Below, one piece after another: positions 1-6,343 of a stretch of DNA of 14,122 nt (positions are counted from its first letter, which is position 1; every line of letters begins with the position of its first letter). Below the pieces are notes generated by a model, which was not told the DNA's origin, did not search any database, and saw nothing but the letters and a program-made list of their open reading frames with translations. Position numbers and translations under genes: made by a program. The DNA is taken from assembly GCA_019240375.1 (NCBI GenBank), contig JAFAYN010000082.1, forward strand, positions 1-14,122, written 5' to 3'. The stretch is from Gemmatimonadota bacterium (GTDB taxonomy: Bacteria; Gemmatimonadota; Gemmatimonadetes; Longimicrobiales; Longimicrobiaceae).

Positions 1-87
1 AGCCACCGGTGAAGCAGCCAGCATCGCGGAGAGTCCCAGCCCCAGCAGCCCCGTACGGAGCAGCCTCCTGCCAGTCTCACGGTTCAT
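1..87 (-). CDS. Exported protein, N-terminal fragment (cut by window edge)
   Basis: Only the first 29 codons lie inside the window. They start with ATG at 87 and read leftward off the edge. The peptide begins MNRETGRRLLRTGLLGLG and continues to SAMLAASPVA. This is a charged arginine-rich n-region followed by a hydrophobic stretch and a small-residue region, typical of a Sec signal peptide. No cysteine lipobox is seen in the visible part. An SD-like AGGAAGG (minus strand, 95-101) lies 7 bases before the ATG, which supports this start. The gene is divergent from the GH13 gene at 391. The mature protein is outside the window, so its function cannot be stated. Confidence 0.7.
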   Translation of the reverse strand, partial: MNRETGRRLLRTGLLGLGLSAMLAASPVA

Positions 88-390
88 CTGGACGCCTTCC
101 TGTAGGAGTTGTGCAGAACGTTCCCCTTCAAAGGGATGCGTGAACGCATTTCACATGCCGGGTCGCGCACGGGTGTGGCGGAAAGGCCGCGGACCGGGAC
201 ACCGACGTCCCAGGTGAGGCGGCGCGGCATCCCCGGAAGCGGGCCCTTTTCCGCCGGATGCTTCACGTTTCGCCGCGAGCGCCGGGGGTGTGCATCTTGC
301 GGAAATCCGTTTCCCTGTCGTACACGCCGCACCCCTCCCGCCGGCGCGGTCCGCGGTCCCCGCTCCTCCGGTTCTTCCCAAGGAGGTCCC
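88..390. other. Divergent intergenic region with two adjacent dyads
   Basis: This gap separates the leftward exported-protein gene from the rightward GH13 gene. I see no coding sequence in it that I can support. It holds two adjoining perfect dyads: CCCTT-ca-AAGGG at 124-135 and ATGCGT-ga-ACGCAT at 136-149. The second overlaps GTGAA-n5-TTCAC at 140-154. An octamer GCATCTTG at 292-299 recurs upstream of the M2 peptidase gene. These may be operator or promoter elements, but that is inference. The GH13 reading frame stays open leftward to about 109. The strong SD at 381-386 argues that this upstream part is not translated. Confidence 0.4.
381..386 (+). promoter_or_regulatory. Shine-Dalgarno site that fixes the GH13 start
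   Basis: AGGAGG lies 4 bases before ATG at 391. It is the best SD in this region. It decides between the 660-residue protein and a longer in-frame reading from a GTG near 109, whose extra 94 residues look like translated non-coding sequence. Confidence 0.85.
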
Positions 391-2373
391 ATGCCCCCCA
401 TCGGACTCGACCCCTTCGACACCCCGCTCTTCTTCGCCCTGCCGGACGTCATCGCTTCCGGGAGCGCCGAGCCCACGCCCGCGCCGGCCGCGCCGGCTGC
501 TCCGGCCGCCATCGCCGTGCCCGTGATCGTGCGCTCCCCGGCGGCCGCCGCGCCGGGGACCGGGACTCCGCCGCGCCCGTCCGCGCACGGGGGGATGGGC
601 GCGGTGCCGCACGCGGGGGGCGTCGCCTTCCGGGTGTGGGCGCCGAACGCCGCCGCGGTGTCCGTTGCCGGCAGCTTCAACGGGTGGAGAGCCGACGCGG
701 GCCCGCTCGCCGGGGAGGGGAACGGGTACTGGTCGGCCGACCTGGCGGGGGCGAAGCCGGGGGACGAGTACCGCTTCGTGATCCGCACCCCCGGCGGGGA
801 GGTGCTCTGGAAGAACGACCCGTACGCGCGCGACGTCACCAGCTCGGTGGGGAACTCGGTGGTGGTGGACCCCTCCTTCGACTGGGGCGACTCCTCCGGG
901 TACCGGATGCCGCCCTGGAACGAGCTGGTGATCTACGAGCTGCACGTGGGGACCTTCAACGACGCGCCGGGCGGAGGAGCCGGGAGCTTCGCGAGCGTGG
1001 CCGCCCGGCTCGACTACCTGCGCGACCTGGGGATCAACGCCATCGAGCTGATGCCCTCCATGGAGTTCGCTGCCGACTTCTCGTGGGGGTACAACCCGGC
1101 GAACATCTTCGCCATCGAGAGCGCCTACGGGGGCCCCGGCGCGCTCAAGGATCTGGTGCGCCAGGCGCACGCGCGGGGGATCGCGGTGATCTTCGACGTG
1201 GTCTACAACCACCTGGGTCCCAGCGACCTGGACCTGTGGCGCTTCGACGGGTGGGGACAGGACGGCAAGGGCGGGATCTACTTCTACCAGGACCGCCGCT
1301 CGCAGACGCCGTGGGGCGACACCCGCCCGGACTACGGGCGCGAGGAGGTGCGGCGCTTCCTGGCCGACAACGCGCGGACGTGGCTGGAGGAGTTCCGGCT
1401 GGACGGGCTGCGCTGGGACGCCACCGCCTACATCCGCAACCTGTACGGCAACGACGGCGACCCCGGGAACGACGTCCCCGACGGGTGGGCGCTGATGCAG
1501 CGGATCACCCGCGAAACGGACGAGCGCCAGCCCTGGAAGCTGCACATCGCCGAGGACCTGCGGGGGAACGAGTGGATCACCCGCGACCCGGGCTCGGGCG
1601 GGGCGGGGTTCGACGCGCAGTGGGACGGCGACTTCGTGCACCCGGTGCGCGCCGCGGTGATCGCCGCCTCGGACGGGGGGCGGAGCATGGCGGCGGTGCG
1701 CGACGCCATCCTGCGTAGCTACAACGGCGACGCCTTCCGGCGGGTGATCTACACCGAGTCGCACGACGAGGTGGCGAACGGGCACGCCCGCGTCCCGGAG
1801 GAGATCTGGCCGGGGAACGCCGGGAGCTGGTACTCGCGCAAGCGCTCGACGCTGGGGGCGGCGCTGGTGTTCACCTCGCCCGGGATCCCGATGATCTTCC
1901 AGGGGCAGGAGATCCTGGAGGACGAGTGGTTCCACGACGACGACCCGATCGACTGGGGGAAGCTGGATCGCTTCGCCGGGATCCACACCCTGTACCGCGA
2001 CCTGATCCGCCTGCGCCGCGACTGGTACGACACCACCCGAGGGCTGCGCGGCCGGCACGCGAGCGTCCACCACGTCAACGACGACGACAACGTGATCGCC
2101 TTCCACCGCTGGGACGCGGGGGGCCCCCGCGACGACGTGGTGGTGGTGGCGAACTTCTCCGCCCGCGGCTTCGGCGACTACCGCATCGGCTTCCCGCGCG
2201 GGGGGACGTGGCGGGTGCGCCTGAACAGCGACTGGAGCGGGTACGGCGCCGACTTCGGCGACACCCCCAGCTTCGACACCGTGGCCGACGGAGAGCCGCG
2301 GGACGGGATGCCATGCAGCGCCGGCGTGGCGGTGGGGCCGTACAGCGTGGTGATCCTGTCGCAGGACGCATAG
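391..2373 (+). CDS. GH13 alpha-amylase-family enzyme, branching-enzyme-like
   Basis: This 660-residue protein probably cuts or rearranges alpha-1,4-glucans in the cytoplasm; no signal peptide is seen. The order is a Pro/Ala-rich leader (about 20-70), a CBM48/E-set domain (about 75-160, FRVWAPNAAAVSVAGSFNGW), a GH13 barrel (about 180-550) and a C-terminal beta domain (about 560-660). All four GH13 blocks are present: DVVYNH at 269-274; GLRWDAT with predicted nucleophile D343; HIAEDL with predicted acid/base E388; and ESHDE with D459 as transition-state stabiliser. CBM48, SWGYNPANIFA and SHDEVANG resemble glycogen branching enzymes. The WGY...AYGG segment also resembles trehalohydrolase TreZ, but block IV lacks the NHDQIGN form. 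No glg or tre genes are adjacent, so the exact reaction is open. Confidence 0.92.
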   Translation: MPPIGLDPFDTPLFFALPDVIASGSAEPTPAPAAPAAPAAIAVPVIVRSPAAAAPGTGTPPRPSAHGGMGAVPHAGGVAFRVWAPNAAAVSVAGSFNGWRADAGPLAGEGNGYWSADLAGAKPGDEYRFVIRTPGGEVLWKNDPYARDVTSSVGNSVVVDPSFDWGDSSGYRMPPWNELVIYELHVGTFNDAPGGGAGSFASVAARLDYLRDLGINAIELMPSMEFAADFSWGYNPANIFAIESAYGGPGALKDLVRQAHARGIAVIFDVVYNHLGPSDLDLWRFDGWGQDGKGGIYFYQDRRSQTPWGDTRPDYGREEVRRFLADNARTWLEEFRLDGLRWDATAYIRNLYGNDGDPGNDVPDGWALMQRITRETDERQPWKLHIAEDLRGNEWITRDPGSGGAGFDAQWDGDFVHPVRAAVIAASDGGRSMAAVRDAILRSYNGDAFRRVIYTESHDEVANGHARVPEEIWPGNAGSWYSRKRSTLGAALVFTSPGIPMIFQGQEILEDEWFHDDDPIDWGKLDRFAGIHTLYRDLIRLRRDWYDTTRGLRGRHASVHHVNDDDNVIAFHRWDAGGPRDDVVVVANFSARGFGDYRIGFPRGGTWRVRLNSDWSGYGADFGDTPSFDTVADGEPRDGMPCSAGVAVGPYSVVILSQDA

Positions 2374-2393
2374 CAGGCCCCTGGGGTGGAAAA

Positions 2394-2430
2394 CGGCGGC
2401 GGGGCCGGATCTCTCCGGCCCCGCCGCTTT
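2394..2430. terminator. Rho-independent terminator shared by convergent genes
   Basis: A perfect 14-bp G/C stem (2396-2409 with 2414-2427) has a TCTC loop. It is followed by TTT on the plus strand and preceded by AAAA, which gives a T run on the minus strand. It sits between the GH13 stop (2373) and the convergent lipoprotein stop (2459), so it can serve both. Confidence 0.85.
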
Positions 2431-2458
2431 CGCTCGCGCGCCCGTCAGGAGAGGAGGG

Positions 2459-3079
2459 TCACGGGTAGGCGCACACGTGGTCGATCCACACCGGCTGCCC
2501 TCCCACGATCACCTTCTGCACCGGGCCGCTCATCTTGACGGTCCCGGTGAGCCCGCCCGGGGCCGGCGTCACCGACGATCCCACCGCGATCCCCGCCATG
2601 CTCGCGGGCGGCGTGTGCAGCTGCCCGATGTAGAGCGGGCTCCCGTTCACCGCCAGGTTCTCCACCGGCGACGGGCTCCCCTGGTCGAGCCAGTCGAAGG
2701 TCACCGCCTTGGGGATGAAGGGGAGGCCGGTGAAGTCGAACTGCCAGCTGATGCTGCGGGCGCGTCCGGTGGGCGCCGCCCCCGCGCCGAAGGGCGTCGG
2801 CGGGATGTCGATCTTCGCCTCCACGAAGAGCGCCCCCGGCTGGTACGGCACCACCGCCGCCGTGATCCCGTTCTCCACCCACTGGGGCGCTCCCACCGGC
2901 GTGCCGTACGCCGCGCCGTAGGGAGTGCCCAGCGGCGGCACGTTGAACTCCAGGCAGAGCGGGCCGGCCGCGGCGGCCACGGCGCGGGTGGGAGCCGTCG
3001 GCGCGGCGGTGGGAGCGTCGGGGGAGCAGGCCGCGAGCGCGATGGTGATCCCGAGGGCGAGCGTGCGCAGGGTACGCAT
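2459..3079 (-). CDS. Small beta-rich lipoprotein of unknown function
   Basis: A 206-residue predicted lipoprotein. The start MRTLRTLALGITIALAAC gives a charged n-region, a hydrophobic core and a canonical lipobox L15-A16-A17-C18. An SD AAGGAG (minus strand, 3087-3092) lies 7 bases before the ATG; an in-frame ATG 24 codons further upstream has no such support. After a Pro/Thr/Ala linker (about 20-40) the body looks all-beta. Only C42 and C203 remain in the mature part and could link the first and last strands. The C-terminal half (VTFDWLDQGS, ENLAVNGSPLYIG, VIVGGQPVWIDHVC) resembles beta-sandwich secreted modules of the jelly-roll or choice-of-anchor kind, which is inference. No catalytic motif is visible. 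The gene is divergent from the M2 peptidase gene and convergent with the GH13 gene. Confidence 0.82.
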   Translation of the reverse strand: MRTLRTLALGITIALAACSPDAPTAAPTAPTRAVAAAAGPLCLEFNVPPLGTPYGAAYGTPVGAPQWVENGITAAVVPYQPGALFVEAKIDIPPTPFGAGAAPTGRARSISWQFDFTGLPFIPKAVTFDWLDQGSPSPVENLAVNGSPLYIGQLHTPPASMAGIAVGSSVTPAPGGLTGTVKMSGPVQKVIVGGQPVWIDHVCAYP

Positions 3080-3237
3080 GTGGGACTCCTTGTGAGATGG
3101 GAGAAAGGAGAAAAGGCAGGCGGGAAATAAGCGACGCAAGTTCCGGTCCAATAAAGCTCATTTGGGGATATTGATTGACGGCGCTCCGTCCGCCGGGGCA
3201 GGCCAGCCCCGAGACGTGGCCCCTTCGCCGCAACGGT

Positions 3238-3266
3238 TTGCGGGCGGCGGGGCTTTCGCGCATCTT
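3238..3266 (+). promoter_or_regulatory. Candidate promoter of the M2 peptidase gene
   Basis: TTGCGG (3238-3243) and CATCTT (3261-3266) are separated by 17 bases, about 60 bases before the ATG. The -10 match is weak (3 of 6). The octamer GCATCTTG at 3260-3267 also occurs at 292-299 upstream of the GH13 gene. A perfect 14-bp palindrome follows at 3281-3294, inside the presumed leader. Confidence 0.35.
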
Positions 3267-3327
3267 GTGCGTTCGGGAGCGGCCGGATCCGGCCTCCCGC
3301 ACCCACTCCCACGAACCGGTCTCCGAG

Positions 3328-5223
3328 ATGAGGGCGAACCGTACCTCCCTGTCCCTGGCGCTGCTGGCGCTCGCCGCGCCTGCGTGCGCCCCCGCGCCGC
3401 CGCCGGCCGCTCCCGCGCCTGCGCAGGCCCCCGCCGCGGCGCCCGCTCCCGCAGCGCCCACCCCCGCGGCGCAGCCGTCCGCGTCCGAGCAGGCGGAGCG
3501 CTTCCTGGCCGACTACCAGACGCAGTACCAGAAGATGTACTACGCCGCGCAGCTCGCCGACTGGGCCTCCAACACGCACATCGTGGAGGGGGACACCACC
3601 AACGCCGCCCGCACCCGCCGGGCGCAGGAGGCGCTGACCGCCTTCACCGGGAGCAGCGAGAACATCCAGCGCGTCCGCGGCTTCCTGGAGCAGCGCGACC
3701 GGCTCACCCCGCTGCAGGTGCGGGAGCTGGAAAAGATCCTGTACACCGCCGCCGGGGCTCCGCAGACCGCCGCCGACGTGGTGCGGGCGCGCATCGCCGC
3801 CGAGACGCAGCAGACCGAGAAGCTGTACGGCTTCCAGTTCACCCTGGGCGGGAAGCCGGTGACGCCCAACCGGATCGACGAGATCCTGCGCACCAGCCGC
3901 GACCCGCGCGAGCGCCGCGCCGCCTGGGAAGCGTCCAAGGCGGTGGGGCCCACGCTGAAGCCGGGGATCGTGCAGCTGCGCGACCTCCGCAACGGGGTGG
4001 TGAAGTCGCTGGGCTACCACGACTTCTTCACCTACCAGGTCTCCGACTACGGGATGACCACCCCGGAGATGCTGGCGCTCGACGACACCCTGGTCGCGCA
4101 GCTCTGGCCGCTGTACCGCGAGCTGCACACCTGGGCGCGCTACGAGCTGGCGCGGCGCTACCACGCCCCCGTCCCCGACCTGATCCCCGCGCACTGGCTC
4201 CCCAACCGCTGGGGGCAGGACTGGAGCGCGCTGGTGGAGGTGAAGGGGGTGAACGTGGACTCGGCGCTGGCGACCAGGTCGCCGGAGTGGGTGGTGCAGC
4301 AGGCGGAGGGCTTCTACCGGAGCATCGGCTTCCCGGCTCTCCCGCCCTCGTTCTGGCAGAACTCCTCGCTGTACCCGGTCGCCGCCGACGCGCCCTACAA
4401 GAAGAACACGCACGCCTCGGCCTGGCACATGGACCTGGGCAGCGACGTGCGCTCGCTGATGAGCGTAGAGAACAATGCCGAGTGGTTCGAGACGGCCAAC
4501 CACGAGCTGGGGCACATCTACTACTACATGAGCTACTCGCGCCCCGAGGTGCCGCTGGTGCTGCGCGAGGGGGCCAACCGCGCCTACCACGAGGGGATCG
4601 GGACGATGATCGGGATGGCGGCCTCGCAGCGGCGCTTCCTGGCGAACAAGGGGCTGGTGCCGGCCAACGTGCAGGTGGACCAGCGGGCGCAGCTCCTCAA
4701 GGAAGCGCTCAACTACGTGGTGTTCATCCCCTTCTCGGCGGGGACTATGACGCGCTGGGAGCACTCGCTGTACTCGGAAGGGCTGCCGCCGGACCGGTTC
4801 AACGCGCGCTGGTGGGAGCTGGCGGCGCGCTACCAGGGGATCGCCCCGCCCTCGCCGCGCGGCGAGCAGTGGGCGGACGCGCTGACCAAGACGCACATCA
4901 ACGACGACCCGGCGCAGTATTACGACTACGCGCTGTCGAACGCTTTGCTGTTCCAGCTGCACAACCACATCGCTCGGAACATCCTGCACCAGGATCCGCA
5001 CGACACCGACTACTCTGGGAATCAGCAGGTCGGGAAGTTTCTTTACGACCTGATGGCGCCTGGGGCGAGCCGGGACTGGCGGCAGGTGCTGCAGGAGACC
5101 ACGGGGCAGCAGCTGAACGCGCAGGCGATGGTGGACTACTTCGCACCGCTGTACACGTGGTTGCGGGAGCAGAACCGTGGGCGCCGTTACACGCTTCCGG
5201 AGACTCCTCCGGCGGGGATGTAG
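3328..5223 (+). CDS. M2 family (ACE-like) zinc metallopeptidase, probable lipoprotein
   Basis: A 631-residue peptidase of family M2, predicted to remove dipeptides from peptide C-termini outside the cytoplasm. The start is MRANRTSLSLALLALAAPAC, a signal peptide ending in A-P-A-C20. This is a non-standard lipobox, followed by a Pro/Ala linker to about residue 50, so membrane anchoring is likely but not certain. The zinc site is H392-E-L-G-H396 with E422 in YHEGIG. The ACE substrate motif HASAW is at 362-366, exactly 30 residues before the HExxH as in ACE. The catalytic K511/H513/Y520/Y523 set of human ACE appears as K521, H523, Y531 and Y534, with one inserted residue. The active site therefore looks complete. 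No strong SD precedes the ATG; the start rests on the signal peptide. No partner gene is adjacent. Confidence 0.93.
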   Translation: MRANRTSLSLALLALAAPACAPAPPPAAPAPAQAPAAAPAPAAPTPAAQPSASEQAERFLADYQTQYQKMYYAAQLADWASNTHIVEGDTTNAARTRRAQEALTAFTGSSENIQRVRGFLEQRDRLTPLQVRELEKILYTAAGAPQTAADVVRARIAAETQQTEKLYGFQFTLGGKPVTPNRIDEILRTSRDPRERRAAWEASKAVGPTLKPGIVQLRDLRNGVVKSLGYHDFFTYQVSDYGMTTPEMLALDDTLVAQLWPLYRELHTWARYELARRYHAPVPDLIPAHWLPNRWGQDWSALVEVKGVNVDSALATRSPEWVVQQAEGFYRSIGFPALPPSFWQNSSLYPVAADAPYKKNTHASAWHMDLGSDVRSLMSVENNAEWFETANHELGHIYYYMSYSRPEVPLVLREGANRAYHEGIGTMIGMAASQRRFLANKGLVPANVQVDQRAQLLKEALNYVVFIPFSAGTMTRWEHSLYSEGLPPDRFNARWWELAARYQGIAPPSPRGEQWADALTKTHINDDPAQYYDYALSNALLFQLHNHIARNILHQDPHDTDYSGNQQVGKFLYDLMAPGASRDWRQVLQETTGQQLNAQAMVDYFAPLYTWLREQNRGRRYTLPETPPAGM

Positions 5224-5245
5224 GCTCTGGCTTTGGGGCCGCTCC

Positions 5246-5319
5246 AGAGCCGGACGATACTGCCGTCCGTCTCTTCCGCGGGGCCGGGGAGCCTCACGAT
5301 ACGGCCGTGAGTCTCCCCG
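5246..5319. repeat. Tandem pair of hairpins with compensating stem changes
   Basis: Two units with a 42-base period each fold into a stem of the form GAG-c-6bp-loop7-6bp-t-CTC. In unit 1, CGGACG pairs with CGTCCG around loop ATACTGC. In unit 2, CTCACG pairs with CGTGAG around loop ATACGGC. Outer stems are AGAG/CTCT and CGGGGAG/CTCCCCG. Where the stems differ, both partners have changed. They begin 22 bases after the M2 peptidase stop and lack a T tract. Confidence 0.7.
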
Positions 5320-5414
5320 CCCCGGAGTGAGCCCGGCGAAACCGCCCGCCGGTCTCCCTCCGTGACATCATATGGGAAAAGCAATGAAACGGCTGAGATC
5401 GTCGTGTCGTACAG

Positions 5415-5438
5415 CCTTCCCCCAGAATTGGGGGAAGG
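5415..5438. repeat. Perfect hairpin of an intergenic repeat (copy A)
   Basis: A 10-bp perfect stem (CCTTCCCCCA with TGGGGGAAGG) has a GAAT loop. It is followed by a G-rich tail (GTGCCGAGCCCAAGCGAGG...). Copy B at 5536-5561 has the same architecture in the opposite orientation. Confidence 0.6.
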
Positions 5439-5535
5439 TGCCGAGCCCAAGCGAGGCGGATGGGGGCGTGCGGCGCCGGGTCACCCCTGGAGTTCAGTCG
5501 GCGCTGTAGGCCCTCACCCCCGGCGCTCCGCGCCT

Positions 5536-5561
5536 CCCCTCTCCCAATGCTGGGCGAGGGG
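5536..5561. repeat. Hairpin of an intergenic repeat (copy B, inverted)
   Basis: CCCCTC-t-CCCA (5536-5546) pairs with TGGG-c-GAGGGG (5551-5561) around an ATGC loop, with one T/C mismatch. Read on the minus strand, it and its tail resemble copy A at 5415, so the two face each other. Confidence 0.55.
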
Positions 5562-5586
5562 AACTGCTTTCATTACTTGTAGTTCT

Positions 5587-5620
5587 CCCCCTTTCTCCTG
5601 CTTGCGGGGGATCAAGGGGG
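5587..5620. repeat. Short inverted repeat, dispersed-element type
   Basis: CCCCCTT (5587-5593) and AAGGGGG (5614-5620) form a 7-bp perfect stem around 20 bases that contain a further GGGGG run. The form resembles G/C-run dispersed repeats known from several bacterial groups; family membership is not established here. Confidence 0.4.
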
Positions 5621-5660
5621 CTGCTGTGGGTTGGGGGATAGGGGGCCAGCCGTTGCCCGC

Positions 5661-5688
5661 TGTCCCCTGTAACCTGTCCCCTGTAACC
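5661..5688. repeat. Exact 14-base tandem duplication before the YetF gene
   Basis: The unit TGTCCCCTGTAACC occurs twice head to tail (5661-5674 and 5675-5688) and ends 15 bases before the ATG at 5704. It occupies the place where an SD would be expected. Confidence 0.8.
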
Positions 5689-5703
5689 TCGCCGTTCCCC
5701 GCC

Positions 5704-6282
5704 ATGAACAGCTACTGGCAGGACCTGTTCGTCTCCGGCGTCCCGCTCGGGGAAAAGATCCTCCGCACTCTGGCCGTCTACGTCTTTTTGCTGGTGAGCC
5801 TGCGGCTCGCCGGGAAGCGCGAGCTGGGGCAGCTCAACCCCTACGACCTTGTGGTGCTGCTGCTGCTTTCCAACACGGTGCAGAACGCCATCATCGGCAA
5901 CGACAACTCGCTGCTGGGCGGGCTGACGGGGGCGGTCACGCTGCTGGTGCTGAACTACGGGGTGGTGCGCTTCCTGTACCGCCACCCCCGGCTGGATCGC
6001 GTGGTGGAGGGGCACTCCGACCTGCTGATCCGGCACGGCCAGGTGGTCCCGCACGGGATGGAAAAGAACCAGATCACCCTGGCCGAGCTGAAGGCCGCGG
6101 CGCGGCGGCAGGGGATCTCCACCCTGGGCGACGTGGACACCTGCCGGCTGGAGGTGGGCGGGGCGCTCACCTTCGTCCCCAAGCAGCCGGAGGCCGACGT
6201 GCTCCGGCACCACGAGCTGATGGAGCAGATCGCGGAGCTGCAGCGGCAGGTCGCTGCGCTGCGCCCGCCGGCATCCGCCTGA
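5704..6282 (+). CDS. YetF/DUF421 family membrane protein
   Basis: A 192-residue inner-membrane protein of the DUF421/YetF family, whose role is not well defined. Three hydrophobic segments lie at about 20-36 (TLAVYVFLLVSLRLAG), 45-62 (YDLVVLLLLSNTVQNAII) and 68-86. The cytoplasmic YetF domain follows (about 90-175), with HGQVVPHGMEKNQITLAEL and GISTLGDVDTCRLEVGG. A short heptad-like helix ends the protein (about 170-188, LMEQIAELQRQVAALRP). The family hallmark GKRELGQLNPYDLV is intact and the length is normal. The ATG at 5704 places the family N-terminus correctly. However, no purine-rich SD precedes it; the upstream bases are a C-rich tandem repeat. Translation may depend on another signal. 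Confidence 0.92.
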   Translation: MNSYWQDLFVSGVPLGEKILRTLAVYVFLLVSLRLAGKRELGQLNPYDLVVLLLLSNTVQNAIIGNDNSLLGGLTGAVTLLVLNYGVVRFLYRHPRLDRVVEGHSDLLIRHGQVVPHGMEKNQITLAELKAAARRQGISTLGDVDTCRLEVGGALTFVPKQPEADVLRHHELMEQIAELQRQVAALRPPASA

Positions 6283-6301
6283 CGGCCAGCGGCGTGCGGG
6301 A

Positions 6302-6343
6302 AGCCCCCCCTGCCGGCGTCGGGAGAGGGGGCTCTTCTTTTTC
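6302..6343 (+). terminator. Rho-independent terminator of the YetF gene
   Basis: AGCCCCC (6302-6308) pairs with GGGGGCT (6327-6333), followed by CTTCTTTTTC. It lies 20 bases after the stop at 6282 and touches the stop codon (6342-6344) of the convergent glycine-rich gene. It appears to work in the plus direction. Confidence 0.8.

Larger units (their letters stand above)
5224..5703. other. 480-base gene-free region packed with hairpins and short repeats
   Basis: No coding sequence is supported here. In order the region holds two tandem 42-base units forming hairpins (5246-5319), a perfect C/G hairpin (5415-5438), a related hairpin in opposite orientation (5536-5561), an inverted repeat CCCCCTT/AAGGGGG (5587-5593 with 5614-5620) and an exact 14-base tandem duplication (5661-5688). 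These look like unrelated dispersed intergenic elements accumulated in one gap between two rightward genes. Confidence 0.7.

Noticed and set aside
109..390. N-terminal extension of the GH13 protein from an upstream GTG
   Set aside because: The AGGAGG at 381-386 directly before ATG 391 is far stronger, and the extra 94 residues are Arg/Pro/Gly-rich without domain character and overlap a divergent promoter region.
5246..5319. CRISPR-like array or protein-coding repeat
   Set aside because: There are only two units, with variable stems rather than constant repeats and unique spacers. The minus-strand frame through them has no SD and simply translates the hairpins.
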